From Trichocoleus sp. FACHB-46 (GTDB taxonomy: Bacteria > Cyanobacteriota > Cyanobacteriia > FACHB-46), in the NCBI RefSeq assembly GCF_014695385.1, contig NZ_JACJOD010000031.1:417654-481653 (forward strand): a stretch of DNA of 64,000 bases, read 5' to 3'. A program made the position numbers and the translations under genes. Each line of letters begins with the position of its first letter. The stretch's first letter is position 1. Below, one piece after another: positions 1 to 10,109 of this stretch. The notes under the pieces are model-generated. The model made no database searches and had not been told where the DNA came from. It saw only the letters and a program-made list of their open reading frames with translations.

Positions 1-2693
1 AGGTGACAGAGCGCTTAGCACAGTACGGCCCCAACGAGCTAGTTGAGTCTGCGGGCCGCAGTACCTTAGCCATCCTGTGGGATCAGTTCAAGAACATCAT
101 GTTGTTGATGCTGATGGGTGTTGCGGTCGTCTCTGCCATTTTGGATTTGCGTTCTGGTAGCTTCCCTAAAGACGCGATCGCCATTACCTCGATCGTTGTT
201 TTGAACGCTATCTTGGGCTACGTGCAAGAAAGCCGGGCTGAAAAGGCTTTGGCTGCTCTCAAAAGTCTGGCCTCTCCTAGGGTTCGGGCGATCCGCGATG
301 GCAAAATTGTTGAAGTCAGCTCAAAAGAGTTGGTTCCAGGCGACGTCATGCTGCTGGAAGCAGGGGTTCAGGTGTCTGCGGATGGCCGCCTCATAGAAGC
401 ATCAAATCTGCAAGTCCGAGAATCGGCTTTGACTGGGGAAGCTCAGCCAGCTACTAAGCACGCAGAAACTCACTTGCAGGAAGAAACACCTTTGGGCGAT
501 CGCCTCAACTTGGTCTTCCAGGGCACTGAGGTCGTCCAGGGGCGGGCTACTGTGCTAGTTACGAATACTGGCATGAAGACTGAGCTGGGCCACATTGCCA
601 CCATGCTTCAGTCTGTTGAGGCGCAGGAAACGCCTTTGCAAGAGCGCATGACCCAGTTGGGGAACGTCCTTGTAGGTGGTTCGCTCGTTCTAGTGGCTTT
701 AGTCGTCATTGGTGGCGTCATACGAACCGGAAACTTTAGCACCTTTGAAGAATTGCTAGAAGTTTCTTTGAGTATGGCTGTTGCGGTGGTTCCCGAAGGC
801 TTGCCTGCGGTGATCACGGTGACATTGGCCCTGGGGACGCAGCGCATGGTTCGTCGGCAAGCGCTGATTCGTAAATTGCCTGCGGTGGAAACCCTCGGTT
901 CTGTCACCACCATCTGTTCCGATAAAACTGGAACACTGACTCAAAACAAGATGGTCGTGCAACTCGTCGATACTGAGCGTCATACTTTCCGGGTTTCTGG
1001 CAACGGTTACGATCCAGTCGGCGAGTTTCAGCTAGAGCAACAAGCTGTTTCCCCAGAGCAATACTTAGAGCTACAAACTTTATTAATTGCTTGTATTCTT
1101 TGCAACGACGCGACCTTGCAGTATGAGAAAGACCAATGGGTCATTTTTGGTGATCCCACCGAAGGAGCGTTGCTCACGTTAGGCGCAAAGGCAGGCGTTG
1201 ACAAGGCAACTTGGGCTCGTAAATTGCCACGAGTTTCCGAGTTCCCCTTCTCGTCTGAGCGTAAGCGTATGAGCGTGATTTGCGAAGCGAGTGATTACCG
1301 ACCCATTACGGCTACTGCGGCAGACCCAATTCAATATCTGATGTTTACCAAGGGGTCTCCAGAGTTGATTTTGGAACGCTGCACCCATATGCAGGTGGGC
1401 GATCGCTTAGAGCCGTTAAACGCAGAACAGCGAGCCGAAGTGCTAGACCAGAACAACCAAATGGCAGGTCGGGGTCTGCGCGTTTTAGGGTTTGCTTACA
1501 AACCCCTGGCAACTTTGCCTGCCGAAGGCTCCGATGCAGCCACCGAAAAAGGATTGATTTGGCTCGGTTTAGTAGGGATGCTGGACGCACCTAGACCCGA
1601 AGCCAAAGAAGCCGTTGCGCGTTGCCGAGCCGCAGGTATCCGTGTGGTGATGATTACAGGTGACCACCAACTGACCGCCCAAACCATTGCCCAAGAGCTA
1701 GGAATTGCCCAACCAGGCGATCGCGTGGTCAGTGGTCAAGAACTCGATCGCATGAGTTTACAGGAACTCGAAGATCAAGTCGATCAAGTCAGCGTTTATG
1801 CCCGCGTTTCACCTGAGCACAAACTACAAATTGTGCAAGCTCTGAAGCGGCGCGGTAGAGTCGTCGCCATGACCGGGGACGGCGTCAACGATGCTCCCGC
1901 CCTGAAGCAAGCCGACATTGGCATCGCCATGGGAATTACGGGTACTGATGTCAGCAAAGAAGCCAGCGACATGGTGCTGCTAGATGACAACTTTGCCACC
2001 ATCGTGGCTGCGACTGAAGAAGGCCGCACCGTTTATACCAATATCCGCCGCTTTATCAAGTACATCTTGGGCAGCAACATTGGCGAAGTGCTCACCATTG
2101 CGGCAGCTCCCTTGATTGGTCTAGGAGGGGTTCCCCTTTCGCCGCTCCAAATCTTGTGGATGAACTTGGTGACGGATGGTTTACCCGCCTTGGCCCTTGC
2201 GGTTGAACCCCCAGAACCCAACGTCATGAATCGGCCTCCCCACGATCCCCAAGAAAGCATTTTTGCGCGGGGTTTGGGTTCCTACATGATCCGAGTGGGC
2301 ATTGTTTTTGCCGTTCTAACCATTGCCCTGATGACTTGGGCCTACGGTTACACTCACGCACCTGGATACGATCGCTCACCTGATACTTGGAAAACAATGG
2401 TGTTTACCACCCTTTGCCTCGCGCAGATGGGCCACGCGATCGCCATCCGCTCCAATGTGCGTTTGACCATTGAGCTTAACCCCTTCTCAAATCCGTATCT
2501 CCTAGGAGCTGTGACGCTGACAACGATTCTGCAATTACTGCTAATCTATGTCCCACCGCTCCAAAACTTCTTTGACACCTTCTGGTTAAGTCCTTTGGAG
2601 TTAGCTATTTGTTTTGGCTTTAGTGCTTTGATGTTCACTTGGATCGAGCTAGAAAAGCTATTTCTCCGTTGGCAATCGGCTCGACGCGGTTAA
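1..2693 (+). CDS. P-type cation-transporting ATPase (Ca2+/PacL-like type II), 5'-truncated by the window edge
   Basis: ATP-driven cation pump of the inner membrane. About 896 residues are visible. The reading frame is open to the left edge, and the first visible residues already lie in the N-terminal cation ATPase domain, so the true start is outside the window and the GTG at 3 is probably internal. Seen in order: the first membrane pair, the actuator domain with its TGE-type loop (LTGEAQP), the PEGL motif in the fourth membrane helix (around visible residue 264), the phosphorylation motif DKTGTLT (Asp about 307), the hinge TGDGVNDAP (about 624) and a C-terminal block of membrane helices. The PEGL motif and the C-terminal helices fit the type II Ca2+/Mn2+/Na+ pumps rather than heavy-metal CPx pumps. 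The exact ion cannot be read from sequence alone. Confidence 0.93.
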   Translation, partial: VTERLAQYGPNELVESAGRSTLAILWDQFKNIMLLMLMGVAVVSAILDLRSGSFPKDAIAITSIVVLNAILGYVQESRAEKALAALKSLASPRVRAIRDGKIVEVSSKELVPGDVMLLEAGVQVSADGRLIEASNLQVRESALTGEAQPATKHAETHLQEETPLGDRLNLVFQGTEVVQGRATVLVTNTGMKTELGHIATMLQSVEAQETPLQERMTQLGNVLVGGSLVLVALVVIGGVIRTGNFSTFEELLEVSLSMAVAVVPEGLPAVITVTLALGTQRMVRRQALIRKLPAVETLGSVTTICSDKTGTLTQNKMVVQLVDTERHTFRVSGNGYDPVGEFQLEQQAVSPEQYLELQTLLIACILCNDATLQYEKDQWVIFGDPTEGALLTLGAKAGVDKATWARKLPRVSEFPFSSERKRMSVICEASDYRPITATAADPIQYLMFTKGSPELILERCTHMQVGDRLEPLNAEQRAEVLDQNNQMAGRGLRVLGFAYKPLATLPAEGSDAATEKGLIWLGLVGMLDAPRPEAKEAVARCRAAGIRVVMITGDHQLTAQTIAQELGIAQPGDRVVSGQELDRMSLQELEDQVDQVSVYARVSPEHKLQIVQALKRRGRVVAMTGDGVNDAPALKQADIGIAMGITGTDVSKEASDMVLLDDNFATIVAATEEGRTVYTNIRRFIKYILGSNIGEVLTIAAAPLIGLGGVPLSPLQILWMNLVTDGLPALALAVEPPEPNVMNRPPHDPQESIFARGLGSYMIRVGIVFAVLTIALMTWAYGYTHAPGYDRSPDTWKTMVFTTLCLAQMGHAIAIRSNVRLTIELNPFSNPYLLGAVTLTTILQLLLIYVPPLQNFFDTFWLSPLELAICFGFSALMFTWIELEKLFLRWQSARRG

Positions 2694-2759
2694 ACGCTCA
2701 GTCCAATTGCTATCCAATTGCTAAAAGTCTAATGGCTAAAGTTGTTGGCTAGGGTGGTA

Positions 2760-2841
2760 TTGGGTAGGCAAAACCCAACTTACACCACTCCACAAATCTA
2801 ATAGAGTGCAGTAGTAGGGGTGTGCTAAGGTGCGCCCCTAC
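2760..2841. repeat. Two adjacent palindromic REP-like hairpins
   Basis: TTGGGT (2760-2765) pairs with ACCCAA (2773-2778). GTAGGGGTGTGC (2814-2825) faces GGTGCGCCCCTAC (2829-2841), which can form a long RNA stem with several G-U pairs. Stems of the GTAGGGGCGCACC type are common dispersed extragenic elements in cyanobacteria. No U-run follows, so a classical terminator is not supported. Confidence 0.5.
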
Positions 2842-2904
2842 AATAATTTTGAGCGATCGCTTCCTCTGAGCTCATCGCCTATTGCCGACCGCTGACCGTG
2901 ACTT

Positions 2905-4065
2905 ATGTATCTCAAAAGTCTTCATCTGCGCCACTTTCGCAACTATTTGGATCAGCGGGTGGATTTCTCTGCTCCCAAAACTATCTTGGTCGGCAACAAT
3001 GCCCAAGGTAAGTCCAACTTGTTGGAAGCAGTTGAGCTACTGGCAACTCTGCGATCGCACCGGGCTGGCCGCGATCGGGACTTGGTGCTAGAAGGAGAGA
3101 CGATTGGTCAAGTTGCCGCCCTGCTGGAGCGGGACACTGGCCCCATTGACCTTACCCTCACCCTAAGAAGTAATGGTCGCCGCACCGTAGCGCTGAACAG
3201 CGAACCTTTACGTCGCCAGCTCGATTTTCTGGGCGTTCTCAATGCCGTAGAATTCTCCAGCTTGGATTTAGATTTGGTCCGGGGTGGACCGGAAAAGCGC
3301 CGAGCCTGGTTAGATGCCCTACTGACCCAATTAGAGCCGATCTACGCCCATATTTTGCAGCAATACAACCACATCTTGCGGCAACGCAACGCCCTGTTGA
3401 AGCAGCGGCAACAACGCACCCCAGAAGCCAGCTTGTTTTCTCCGCCGCCAGAGCCTACAGAAGCGATCGATGAACCAGGCACCTTGGAGTTGTGGAATAC
3501 GCAGCTTGCCGCCGCAGGGTCTCGCGTGATTCGCCGCCGGGCGCGGGTTTTGGAGCGGCTAGCTCCTTTAGCTGAGAAATGGCACCAAGAAATTAGTGGT
3601 AGTACCGAGGTGTTGCAAGTTAGATATGCACCGAATGTGGTGTTGACCGAGGATGACCCCGCTCAGGTACAGCAAGCTTTTCTAGACAAAATTCAGCAGC
3701 GGGCGATCGCCGAACAGCACCAAGGCACTACCCTGGTTGGTCCGCACCGCGACGAAGTGGAGTTCACCATTAACCAAACGCCTGCTCGTCAATATGGTTC
3801 TCAAGGCCAGCAACGCACCTTAGTTTTAGCCTTGAAGTTAGCAGAACTCAAACTAATTGAAGAGGTTGTGGGGGAGCCCCCTCTGCTGTTATTAGATGAC
3901 GTTTTAGCTGAGTTAGACCTGAATCGGCAAAATCAATTACTCGATGCCATTCAAGATCGGTTTCAAACCTTAATTACCACCACTCATCTCGGTTCTTTCG
4001 ATGCCCAATGGCTAAATTCTTCACAAATCTTGGCAGTACGAGCAGGGCGGATTTCGCCGATCTAA
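2905..4065 (+). CDS. recF: DNA replication and repair protein RecF
   Basis: SMC-like ATPase that binds gapped DNA and, with RecO and RecR, loads RecA on single-stranded gaps. The 386-residue length is usual for the family. Seen: the N-terminal start typical of RecF ([13 protein letters not shown]), Walker A GNNAQGKS at residues 30-37, the ABC-type signature YGSQGQQRT and Walker [13 protein letters not shown] near the C terminus. The ATG at 2905 gives the family N terminus exactly; no strong Shine-Dalgarno sequence precedes it. It stands alone, about 210 bp after the ATPase gene, and not in the dnaA-dnaN-recF arrangement of many other bacteria. Confidence 0.97.
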   Translation: MYLKSLHLRHFRNYLDQRVDFSAPKTILVGNNAQGKSNLLEAVELLATLRSHRAGRDRDLVLEGETIGQVAALLERDTGPIDLTLTLRSNGRRTVALNSEPLRRQLDFLGVLNAVEFSSLDLDLVRGGPEKRRAWLDALLTQLEPIYAHILQQYNHILRQRNALLKQRQQRTPEASLFSPPPEPTEAIDEPGTLELWNTQLAAAGSRVIRRRARVLERLAPLAEKWHQEISGSTEVLQVRYAPNVVLTEDDPAQVQQAFLDKIQQRAIAEQHQGTTLVGPHRDEVEFTINQTPARQYGSQGQQRTLVLALKLAELKLIEEVVGEPPLLLLDDVLAELDLNRQNQLLDAIQDRFQTLITTTHLGSFDAQWLNSSQILAVRAGRISPI

Positions 4066-4172
4066 TGCAGGTAATCCTGATGCATCTGCTTCCACTTCGT
4101 AATCGTAATTACGACCTCTGTTGGCTGACTTATCCCATTTTATGAGCACGTTTCTAAGTGATAAAAGCTGTC

Positions 4173-4577
4173 ATGGAGAACCATGAAATTAATCAATTAG
4201 GGTCTTCGCTACGGCAGATTAAGCAAACCTCAATTCGCTCGGGTGAGGCTGGTGTGGTTCGGCTGTGGTATCAGGGCGGAGAACCCTACTTCGACATTTT
4301 TTTTGAGCTACAAGACGACCACCTCCGCTGGTTTCAATTTACCTTACGAGGCAAATCTCTCTCTTGGAGCCAAAGAGCCAAAAATGTTCAAACAGGCACA
4401 ACTGACGAACCTCGAATCAACGACACTACTTACTACTCGGGTAGCAAATTGATCCAAACAAATCACACGGTTGATCAAAATTTTGTGCAGTTAGTTCGAG
4501 CCATTTTGCAAACGAGAGCAGATGAAGCTGTATTTCAGCAAGCGATCGCCCTGCTGGACAGCCAAGCCCAAACTTGA
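4173..4577 (+). CDS. Conserved cyanobacterial-type protein of unknown function
   Basis: 134 residues from the ATG at 4173; an in-frame GTG lies 15 bp upstream at 4158, and neither has a clear ribosome site. I do not recognise a named family. It looks like a small soluble alpha/beta protein: an amphipathic N-terminal helix, then strand-like segments with conserved-looking aromatic residues (VVRLWYQGGEPYFDIFFEL), a central WFQFTLRGKSLSW stretch and a helical C terminus. There is no signal peptide, membrane segment or metal-binding motif. It follows recF by about 100 bp on the same strand, but there is no sign of a shared operon. Confidence 0.7.
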   Translation: MENHEINQLGSSLRQIKQTSIRSGEAGVVRLWYQGGEPYFDIFFELQDDHLRWFQFTLRGKSLSWSQRAKNVQTGTTDEPRINDTTYYSGSKLIQTNHTVDQNFVQLVRAILQTRADEAVFQQAIALLDSQAQT

Positions 4578-4611
4578 CCATCCAACTAATCCATGACTGC
4601 TTTATTCCAGC

Positions 4612-5577
4612 TTAAGGTTGCGTTAAGTACTGCGAGGAAATCTTCTCCGCCTTACCAGACGCGACTAATGCTTGGTAAATAAAAGCCGCAGCATCCGCCC
4701 GAGTTGCCTTTTCGTTAGGCTCTAAAACGTTTGGTCGCGGATGAGACACGGCTAAACCAGCCTGCGTTGCCGAGGCCACCGCACCCGTCGCATATTTAGG
4801 AATCTGCGCGGCATCTTGATAGGTTTGCAACACTTGGGTGGGGGCAGTAGAGCGAGGCAGTTCTAAGCCGCTTGCCAGAGCCACCAACGCTTGCACTCTT
4901 GGAATTTGTTGGGTGGGCTGAAAGATATTTTTGGGATAGCCTGCCAAAAAACCATTTCGAGACACTTCTTGAATCGCATCAGTGGCCCAAAAATCAGCAG
5001 CAACATCTTTGTAACTGACTGCTTGCTGTTTCGCTGGTTTATCGAAGGCTTTTTGCAGCATTGACGCATACTCTGCTCGCGTTACTGGAGCATCCGGGCG
5101 AAATGTACCATCCGGAAAACCGCTGATAATATCGCGCTGCACTAAAGCAGTAATAAAGGGATAAGCCCAATAATTTGCCTCAACGTCTGAGAAGCCCTCT
5201 GGCTCAGCGGTTGTTGGGGTGGGGCTGGGCGTTGGGGTAGCGGGTGCTCGGACCGCAAAGGGAACTGGCACTACATTAGGTTGGGCAGGCTCTGGTGCAG
5301 GTACGGTCGTTGGGACTGGCTGGTTGGGGGTTGGAGAGGGGGGCAATGCCCCTTCATCTGGGCTAGGGGATATCGTTGGCGTTGCAGTGGGTGTTGCAGA
5401 CGGGGACGGAGTTGGGTCTAGAAGGCCGCCTAAGTTAAACCCTTGTCCTTCTCGGCCTAACGACCAAAACAAGATCCCGCCAATCACACTAAAGGCTAGA
5501 AAAATACCAATGAATTCATCAAATCCCAAGGGGTCTCTACGGGATGGCTGAGGATCAGGGGGCAACGAATTGGTCAT
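4612..5577 (-). CDS. SLH-domain protein with an N-terminal membrane anchor
   Basis: 321 residues. A single hydrophobic segment (about residues 22-41) follows a short proline-rich cytoplasmic tail. Then comes a long linker of about 90 residues rich in Pro, Thr, Ser and Ala, and then up to three S-layer homology repeats. The first is clear (FSDVEANYWAYPFI with FPDGTFRPDAPVTRAE), the second good (YKDVAADFWATDAI) and the third weaker. SLH domains bind secondary cell wall or peptidoglycan-linked polymers, so this protein probably bridges the inner membrane and the wall. The ATG at 5577 is preceded by GGAG at good spacing. It converges with the upstream unknown gene, leaving only 34 bp. Confidence 0.88.
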   Translation of the reverse strand: MTNSLPPDPQPSRRDPLGFDEFIGIFLAFSVIGGILFWSLGREGQGFNLGGLLDPTPSPSATPTATPTISPSPDEGALPPSPTPNQPVPTTVPAPEPAQPNVVPVPFAVRAPATPTPSPTPTTAEPEGFSDVEANYWAYPFITALVQRDIISGFPDGTFRPDAPVTRAEYASMLQKAFDKPAKQQAVSYKDVAADFWATDAIQEVSRNGFLAGYPKNIFQPTQQIPRVQALVALASGLELPRSTAPTQVLQTYQDAAQIPKYATGAVASATQAGLAVSHPRPNVLEPNEKATRADAAAFIYQALVASGKAEKISSQYLTQP

Positions 5578-5686
5578 CTTAACTCCAGCAACGCCAAATA
5601 CGCGAAGTTTGGTTAGATTCTACGCCCAATTTATATCCTCGATCGCGCTGAGTGGCAATTAGCCACAAGTTAGAGAAAAAGTTTAT

Positions 5687-6358
5687 CTAATTTCCCACAG
5701 ATACCGAGCGAGAGGCGATCGCGAATTTTTCTACCTTGCTGGCGCTGTCACCTTCGTTCGCGGGGAGAGCGGGTTGAGTGGGAAAATGCTCGTCGAGAAT
5801 GGTGGAAACAGTTTCTGGATGGATGCGGGTATAGCGAGTCTTGTCAGGCATCACAACCATAGTGGGGCCTGCCTTGCAATGCTTCATGCAGCCCGTCCCC
5901 TTAATGGTTACCTGATTGGTGAGGCCGCGATCGCCCAACTCCGACTCCAACGCCTGACACACTGCTCTGGCACCCCGCTTCATACAGTCTGATTTTTGGC
6001 AAACCAAAATTGTGGTTTTGCCTGGAGCAGGCATTGCTTTTTTGGAAGTTGCTGGAACCGCTTCGCCCGGTACAGCAGGGTAAATGGCGTAAGCTTTGAG
6101 TTTGGCAAATCCAGTTTTGGAATCCAGCTTTTTCTCGCCAGCCACTCGGATCCAATCGCCTAGGTTTAACACCTTACCTTCAGCAATAAACGAGGCCACG
6201 ACGCTAGCTCGTGACTCCTTAGAGAGCTTGATGCAAACCTCGCCTTCAGGAGTAGCCACTCGGATGCGCTTGAACTTGTAGCCATCTTCCATCTCAAAAC
6301 CCAGAAAGCGCCCTTCCAAGCTGAATTCTAGAACTTGACCGAATTTGGACTTACTCAT
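5687..6358 (-). CDS. Thioredoxin-like [2Fe-2S] ferredoxin domain protein
   Basis: 223 residues in two parts. The N-terminal ~100 residues look like a small beta-rich domain (VLEFSLEGRFLGFEMEDG and following). The C-terminal domain (about 114-195) is a thioredoxin-fold [2Fe-2S] ferredoxin. It begins ILVCQKSDCMKRGA and later has GTGCMKHCKAGPTMVV, giving the four cysteines as a CX4C-like pair and a CX3C pair, the arrangement of NuoE/HoxE-like and shethna-type ferredoxins. It is likely a soluble electron carrier or redox sensor; the partner is unknown. The start at 6358 has AGGAT seven bases upstream. Such two-part proteins are common in cyanobacteria, but I know of no assigned function. Confidence 0.85.
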   Translation of the reverse strand: MSKSKFGQVLEFSLEGRFLGFEMEDGYKFKRIRVATPEGEVCIKLSKESRASVVASFIAEGKVLNLGDWIRVAGEKKLDSKTGFAKLKAYAIYPAVPGEAVPATSKKAMPAPGKTTILVCQKSDCMKRGARAVCQALESELGDRGLTNQVTIKGTGCMKHCKAGPTMVVMPDKTRYTRIHPETVSTILDEHFPTQPALPANEGDSASKVEKFAIASRSVSVGN

Positions 6359-6509
6359 GATGACATCCTAAGGTTTGATAGGTTTACGCTTTTCTCAAAA
6401 GGGGTAATGCAAAGTGCAAGGCAGTGAATTGAATATGAATATGAGTTTTCTAAGTTTAGTAAGTGTGATTGCTTATTAAATCTGCACAAATATTGATTGG
6501 CGGAAGAAT

Positions 6510-6758
6510 TTAGGCTTTAAGTTGCCAACAGAGGTCTAACCAATCGATTAACTCACTACGAGCAGCAGTTAGATGCTGTATCACGCTACGGAGTTGAACC
6601 GCTTCTCCCACTGTCTGGACTTCTACCGACAAGGTGCCATCTCCAGCACACCAACACTGAACTCCTAGCTCTTGCAACCGTTGGTAAACTTGCCAGCGAT
6701 CGCACCGGGACACCGTAACTACTTGGCCGACGGGGGAGTTCAGACTAGATTGGTTCAT
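6510..6758 (-). CDS. Small conserved cyanobacterial protein, function unknown
   Basis: 82 residues from the ATG at 6758, which has GGAAG close upstream. A longer frame reaches 6854, but its extra 32 residues look non-coding and lack a ribosome site. The protein contains VSRCDRWQVYQRLQELGV, then CWCAGDGTLSVEV, and ends in a helix with Trp-Leu-Asp. This alternating pattern suggests a small alpha/beta fold of the kind seen in short proteins that recur across cyanobacteria. Two closely spaced cysteines (CWC) are present, but no full metal-site motif. No function can be named. It shares strand and orientation with the ferredoxin-like gene downstream (about 150 bp away). Confidence 0.7.
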   Translation of the reverse strand: MNQSSLNSPVGQVVTVSRCDRWQVYQRLQELGVQCWCAGDGTLSVEVQTVGEAVQLRSVIQHLTAARSELIDWLDLCWQLKA

Positions 6759-7272
6759 AAGGTGTCTTCCTAAATGCAAGAGATTCTTAGTTGCAAGCGC
6801 TAGAGAAGCCGAACAAATTAAAAGAGGTGCTGCAAAGGAGTCGCAAGTAGACATTTAATGGCGTCTGCTTTTGAGTAAATACGGATAGCAGCAGTGAAAT
6901 TCCGTATTCCGATTAGGCGATCGCTAGCAGGTGATGAGCTTAGATTGCCCACAGAGGAGCTAATGTGATTGATCAGTTTCGTTAATGCATGGCTGGATCG
7001 GCTCACTAAGTCAGGGGCAAGACTCTAAATTATTGAGAATAATAGTCAATAATTTCGTTAAAAACAATATAACAAAAACTGTGTATTTGAAAACTCTTTT
7101 CATTAAGAATTCATCAGATCTGCTATCAAAGCCAGATTTGAGGCAAGCAAAAGCTGGGCAGTGAGGTCACTACCCGAGTTCGGCGATCGCTTGCAGAGAC
7201 GCCTGAAGCGCTAGCCCAGCCTTGATCTGGAGCGTCAGCCCAGCTTTAGTGGGTCAGCTTTGGTTAGATAGA
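6759..7272. other. Intergenic stretch without a recognised gene
   Basis: About 510 bp between two minus-strand genes. The part around 7020-7110 is AT-rich and could hold a promoter. An imperfect direct repeat built on AGCCCAGCYTT occurs near 7213-7250. Several HIP1-like GATCGC motifs are present. I see no tRNA, hairpin terminator or convincing ORF; the frame at 6818-7006 has no coding character. Confidence 0.5.
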
Positions 7273-7794
7273 TTAATGCTCAATGTCTAAATTCAATACG
7301 TAAGCGCCAAGCTGTACTTTTTCCGACCACAACTCATACTCAATCCGCAAATGGTGAGGTAGAGCCTGACCCTCTAGCTTGAGACTGCGGGTAAAGTTGC
7401 GCAACCGCATCTGACCGCTGCTACTGAGCAAGTCACTTTGCAACCAATAACGGCTCAAGCCGTAAACGCCTTGCTCCCAGAAGTGGCGATAGCTAAAGCG
7501 ACCGTTGCCCTGCATAGTCATGATGACGCGATAGGGCGAAATTTCTAGCCACAGCAACCGAGGCGCAGGAGTGGCTGCCAACGTTTCTTGATCCGAAATC
7601 CCCACGCCTGTGGTGCCAGCATCTAGAGCTTCCAGATGGCCTTCTCGGTCTTGGAGCGTTGGTTCAGTTAGCAACAGGTGAAACCGTTCTTGGTCCTTCT
7701 GGTATAGAGTTGCAGCGGTATCAACTACAGACCAAATCGGCAGGTCTGTTGACACAAAAGATAAGCAAACAGGCTTGCGGTGATGCGTCAGCAT
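7273..7794 (-). CDS. Conserved hypothetical protein
   Basis: 173 residues, ATG at 7794, not recognised as a named family. There is no signal peptide or membrane helix. The C-terminal half alternates charged and hydrophobic residues as in a beta-sandwich (SPYRVIMTMQGNGRFSYRHF, then LRNFTRSLKLEGQALP), ending LGAYVLNLDIEH. This pattern suggests a soluble beta-rich domain. It lies divergently from aroA, with 115 bp between the start codons, so the two may share a promoter region. Position and composition fit the surrounding genome. Confidence 0.65.
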   Translation of the reverse strand: MLTHHRKPVCLSFVSTDLPIWSVVDTAATLYQKDQERFHLLLTEPTLQDREGHLEALDAGTTGVGISDQETLAATPAPRLLWLEISPYRVIMTMQGNGRFSYRHFWEQGVYGLSRYWLQSDLLSSSGQMRLRNFTRSLKLEGQALPHHLRIEYELWSEKVQLGAYVLNLDIEH

Positions 7795-7909
7795 GAAGTG
7801 TGAAGAGTGTGAGGAGGTGGCGATGTTTTCGGATAGCTACGAACAACTCAGCCTTAACATCTAAAGAAAGCGGTAGGATTACTACGCAGTTCTAGGTCAG
7901 TCTATCTCA

Positions 7910-9262
7910 ATGCCAGCTCCGATCGTAACGTTGACAACCGCAGAAAATCAGCATCAGCTCACAATTGCCCAACCCAGCGCAGGTCTTGCTTTGCAGGGCC
8001 GGGTTCAAATTCCAGGCGACAAATCCATTTCCCACCGAGCCCTGATGTTAGGAGCTTTGGCCGAGGGAGAAACGCAAATCCAAGGGCTGCTGCTAGGCGA
8101 AGATCCTTGCAGTACAGCGAACTGCTTTCAGGCAATGGGAGCAGAAATCTCAGAGTTAAACACGGAGCTGGTGCGCGTGCGGGGGATTGGCCTAGGCAAT
8201 CTGCGGGAGCCAATGGATGTCTTGAATGCGGGGAACTCTGGCACCACTCTGCGGTTGATGCTAGGCATTTTGGCCTCTCATCCCGATCGCTTTTTTACCG
8301 TGACAGGCGATAGCTCTTTGCGATCGCGCCCCATGTCCCGTGTCGTCAAGCCTTTGCAACAAATGGGTGCCCAAATTTGGGGTCGTCAAGGAGGAGCTTT
8401 AGCGCCTTTAGCAGTGCAAGGACAAGCCCTTAAACCCACCCACTATCACTCGCCCATTGCCTCAGCTCAGGTCAAGTCTTGCATTCTGCTGGCAGGACTC
8501 ATGACTGAGGGCCAAACGACCGTTACCGAGCCTGCCCTCTCTCGCGACCACAGCGAACGCATGTTGCGGGCCTTTGGCGCTGAGTTGACGGTCGATCCAG
8601 AAACGAAGAGCGTCACGGTCACAGGCCCAGCACGGTTACAAGGACAAACCGTGATTGTTCCGGGTGATATTAGTTCTGCGGCATTTTGGCTAGTAGCAGG
8701 GGCGATCGTATCTGGTTCTGAGTTGTGGGTAGAGAACGTTGGGGTAAATCCCACACGCACGGGAGTTCTAGATGCTCTAGAAATGATGGGAGCCGACATC
8801 ACTCTAGAAAATCAACGAATTGTAGCGGGCGAACCCGTGGCTGATTTGCATGTGCGGCATAGCAGCCTGAAAGCTTGTGAGATTAAAGGCGACATCATTC
8901 CCCGCTTAATTGATGAAATCCCAATTTTGGCCGTAGCTGCCGCCTTCGCTCAAGGCACCACCGTGATTCGGGATGCAGAGGAGCTACGGGTGAAAGAGAG
9001 CGATCGCATTGCCGTCATGGCAGCCCAGCTTAATCACATGGGAGCGCAAGTCACAGAGTTGCCCGATGGTTTAGAAATTACGGGAGGTGCTGCCCTCCAA
9101 GGTGCGGAAGTGGATAGCCACACCGATCATCGGATTGCCATGAGTTTAGCGATCGCAGCTTTAAACGCTACGGGCATCACCACCATCCACCGAGCTGAAG
9201 CAGCCGCCATTTCCTACCCCAACTTCACCAGCACTTTGCAGCAGATCTGCCACCCCTTGTAG
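7910..9262 (+). CDS. aroA: 3-phosphoshikimate 1-carboxyvinyltransferase (EPSP synthase)
   Basis: Sixth enzyme of the shikimate pathway: it joins phosphoenolpyruvate and shikimate 3-phosphate to give EPSP on the way to aromatic amino acids, quinones and tocopherols. 450 residues, normal for the bacterial family. Seen: the shikimate-phosphate site [13 protein letters not shown] near residue 36, the [14 protein letters not shown] motif (about 104), [11 protein letters not shown], the central [12 protein letters not shown] segment and [11 protein letters not shown] before the C-terminal GLEITGG and [11 protein letters not shown]. It is complete, begins with ATG at 7910, and stands as a single-gene unit. 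Confidence 0.97.
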   Translation: MPAPIVTLTTAENQHQLTIAQPSAGLALQGRVQIPGDKSISHRALMLGALAEGETQIQGLLLGEDPCSTANCFQAMGAEISELNTELVRVRGIGLGNLREPMDVLNAGNSGTTLRLMLGILASHPDRFFTVTGDSSLRSRPMSRVVKPLQQMGAQIWGRQGGALAPLAVQGQALKPTHYHSPIASAQVKSCILLAGLMTEGQTTVTEPALSRDHSERMLRAFGAELTVDPETKSVTVTGPARLQGQTVIVPGDISSAAFWLVAGAIVSGSELWVENVGVNPTRTGVLDALEMMGADITLENQRIVAGEPVADLHVRHSSLKACEIKGDIIPRLIDEIPILAVAAAFAQGTTVIRDAEELRVKESDRIAVMAAQLNHMGAQVTELPDGLEITGGAALQGAEVDSHTDHRIAMSLAIAALNATGITTIHRAEAAAISYPNFTSTLQQICHPL

Positions 9263-10109
9263 CGCTTAATTCGCTATTGAGATTTGGCAAATTTGCTTAG
9301 TAGCCATTCAGCGATCTAGTTTGCAACCGCAGCGATCGCTTTTTTGTCATGGCTTGGACATCTCAGGTTCAACTGCTAAAAGTCGGTACTTGTTAACTTA
9401 GGGGGCTAATGGCTTGCTTCCTCTATTCTTTGCCTGCCTTTAAATCTTGAGGAGCTTCAGGAATCAAGCTGCCTTGCCTTGAATACTAGGGGAAGCGGCT
9501 ATCTTGGACTCAAATTTAGGTTTTACGCTAGCTTGTTCCCGCTAGTCAGGCAGAGTTGCATGAAGTCAGCGAGCTAAAGCTGTGGTTTTCAAGCTGGAAC
9601 AGAGGGGTAATTTTCCAGAAGTTGTAATTAAGCAAGGATTTTTAATCGGATGCTAGATCACCGAGTTTCTAGCCAAGTCAGCAAATCACTTGCAGCCTAT
9701 TTAACAACTAACTAAATATCAGCTAAATTTACTTTTCATATCAATTTTCGCATCACAATAATAGCTATTAGTAACAGCTAGTAATCATCAAATTGGAAGT
9801 CTTAAGGATCATGGACTTCGGGCTTGATGATGCTAAAGGAACGCTTACGCATGATTCAGCTTTGATGGTTAGTTGGAGTTTTTAAAGCCATACTACGTAA
9901 GTACTCAGCAGCAAATCAGCACTTTCAGCCTCTGTATTGTTTAGGATGCAACTTCGGTTATCTACTGACATTATGTGAAAGGATTATGATGACGCCAAAC
10001 CATAAATTTAATTCTTTTATAAGAAATAATTAGTTGAATCTACGGTTTTCACAAACCTAAATTTAGTCATCAGGATTCGTACTTATTTTGACAGTCGTCT
10101 AAAAACATC
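9263..10109. other. Long intergenic region, no gene recognised
   Basis: About 850 bp. Just after aroA are a weak TAGCG/CGCTA inverted repeat (about 9261-9277) and, at 9331-9345, a HIP1-centred 10-bp palindrome (AGCGATCGCT) followed by five T, which might end aroA transcripts. The rest becomes AT-rich towards the regulator gene at 10110. I see no tRNA, riboswitch consensus or ORF with coding character. The length suggests either a complex promoter for the c-di-GMP regulator or an unrecognised RNA. Confidence 0.45.

Noticed and set aside
9331..9345. Terminator of aroA made of AGCGATCGCT plus T-run
   Set aside because: The stem is just a HIP1 palindrome without a loop; a true terminator is doubtful, so it is only mentioned in the region note.
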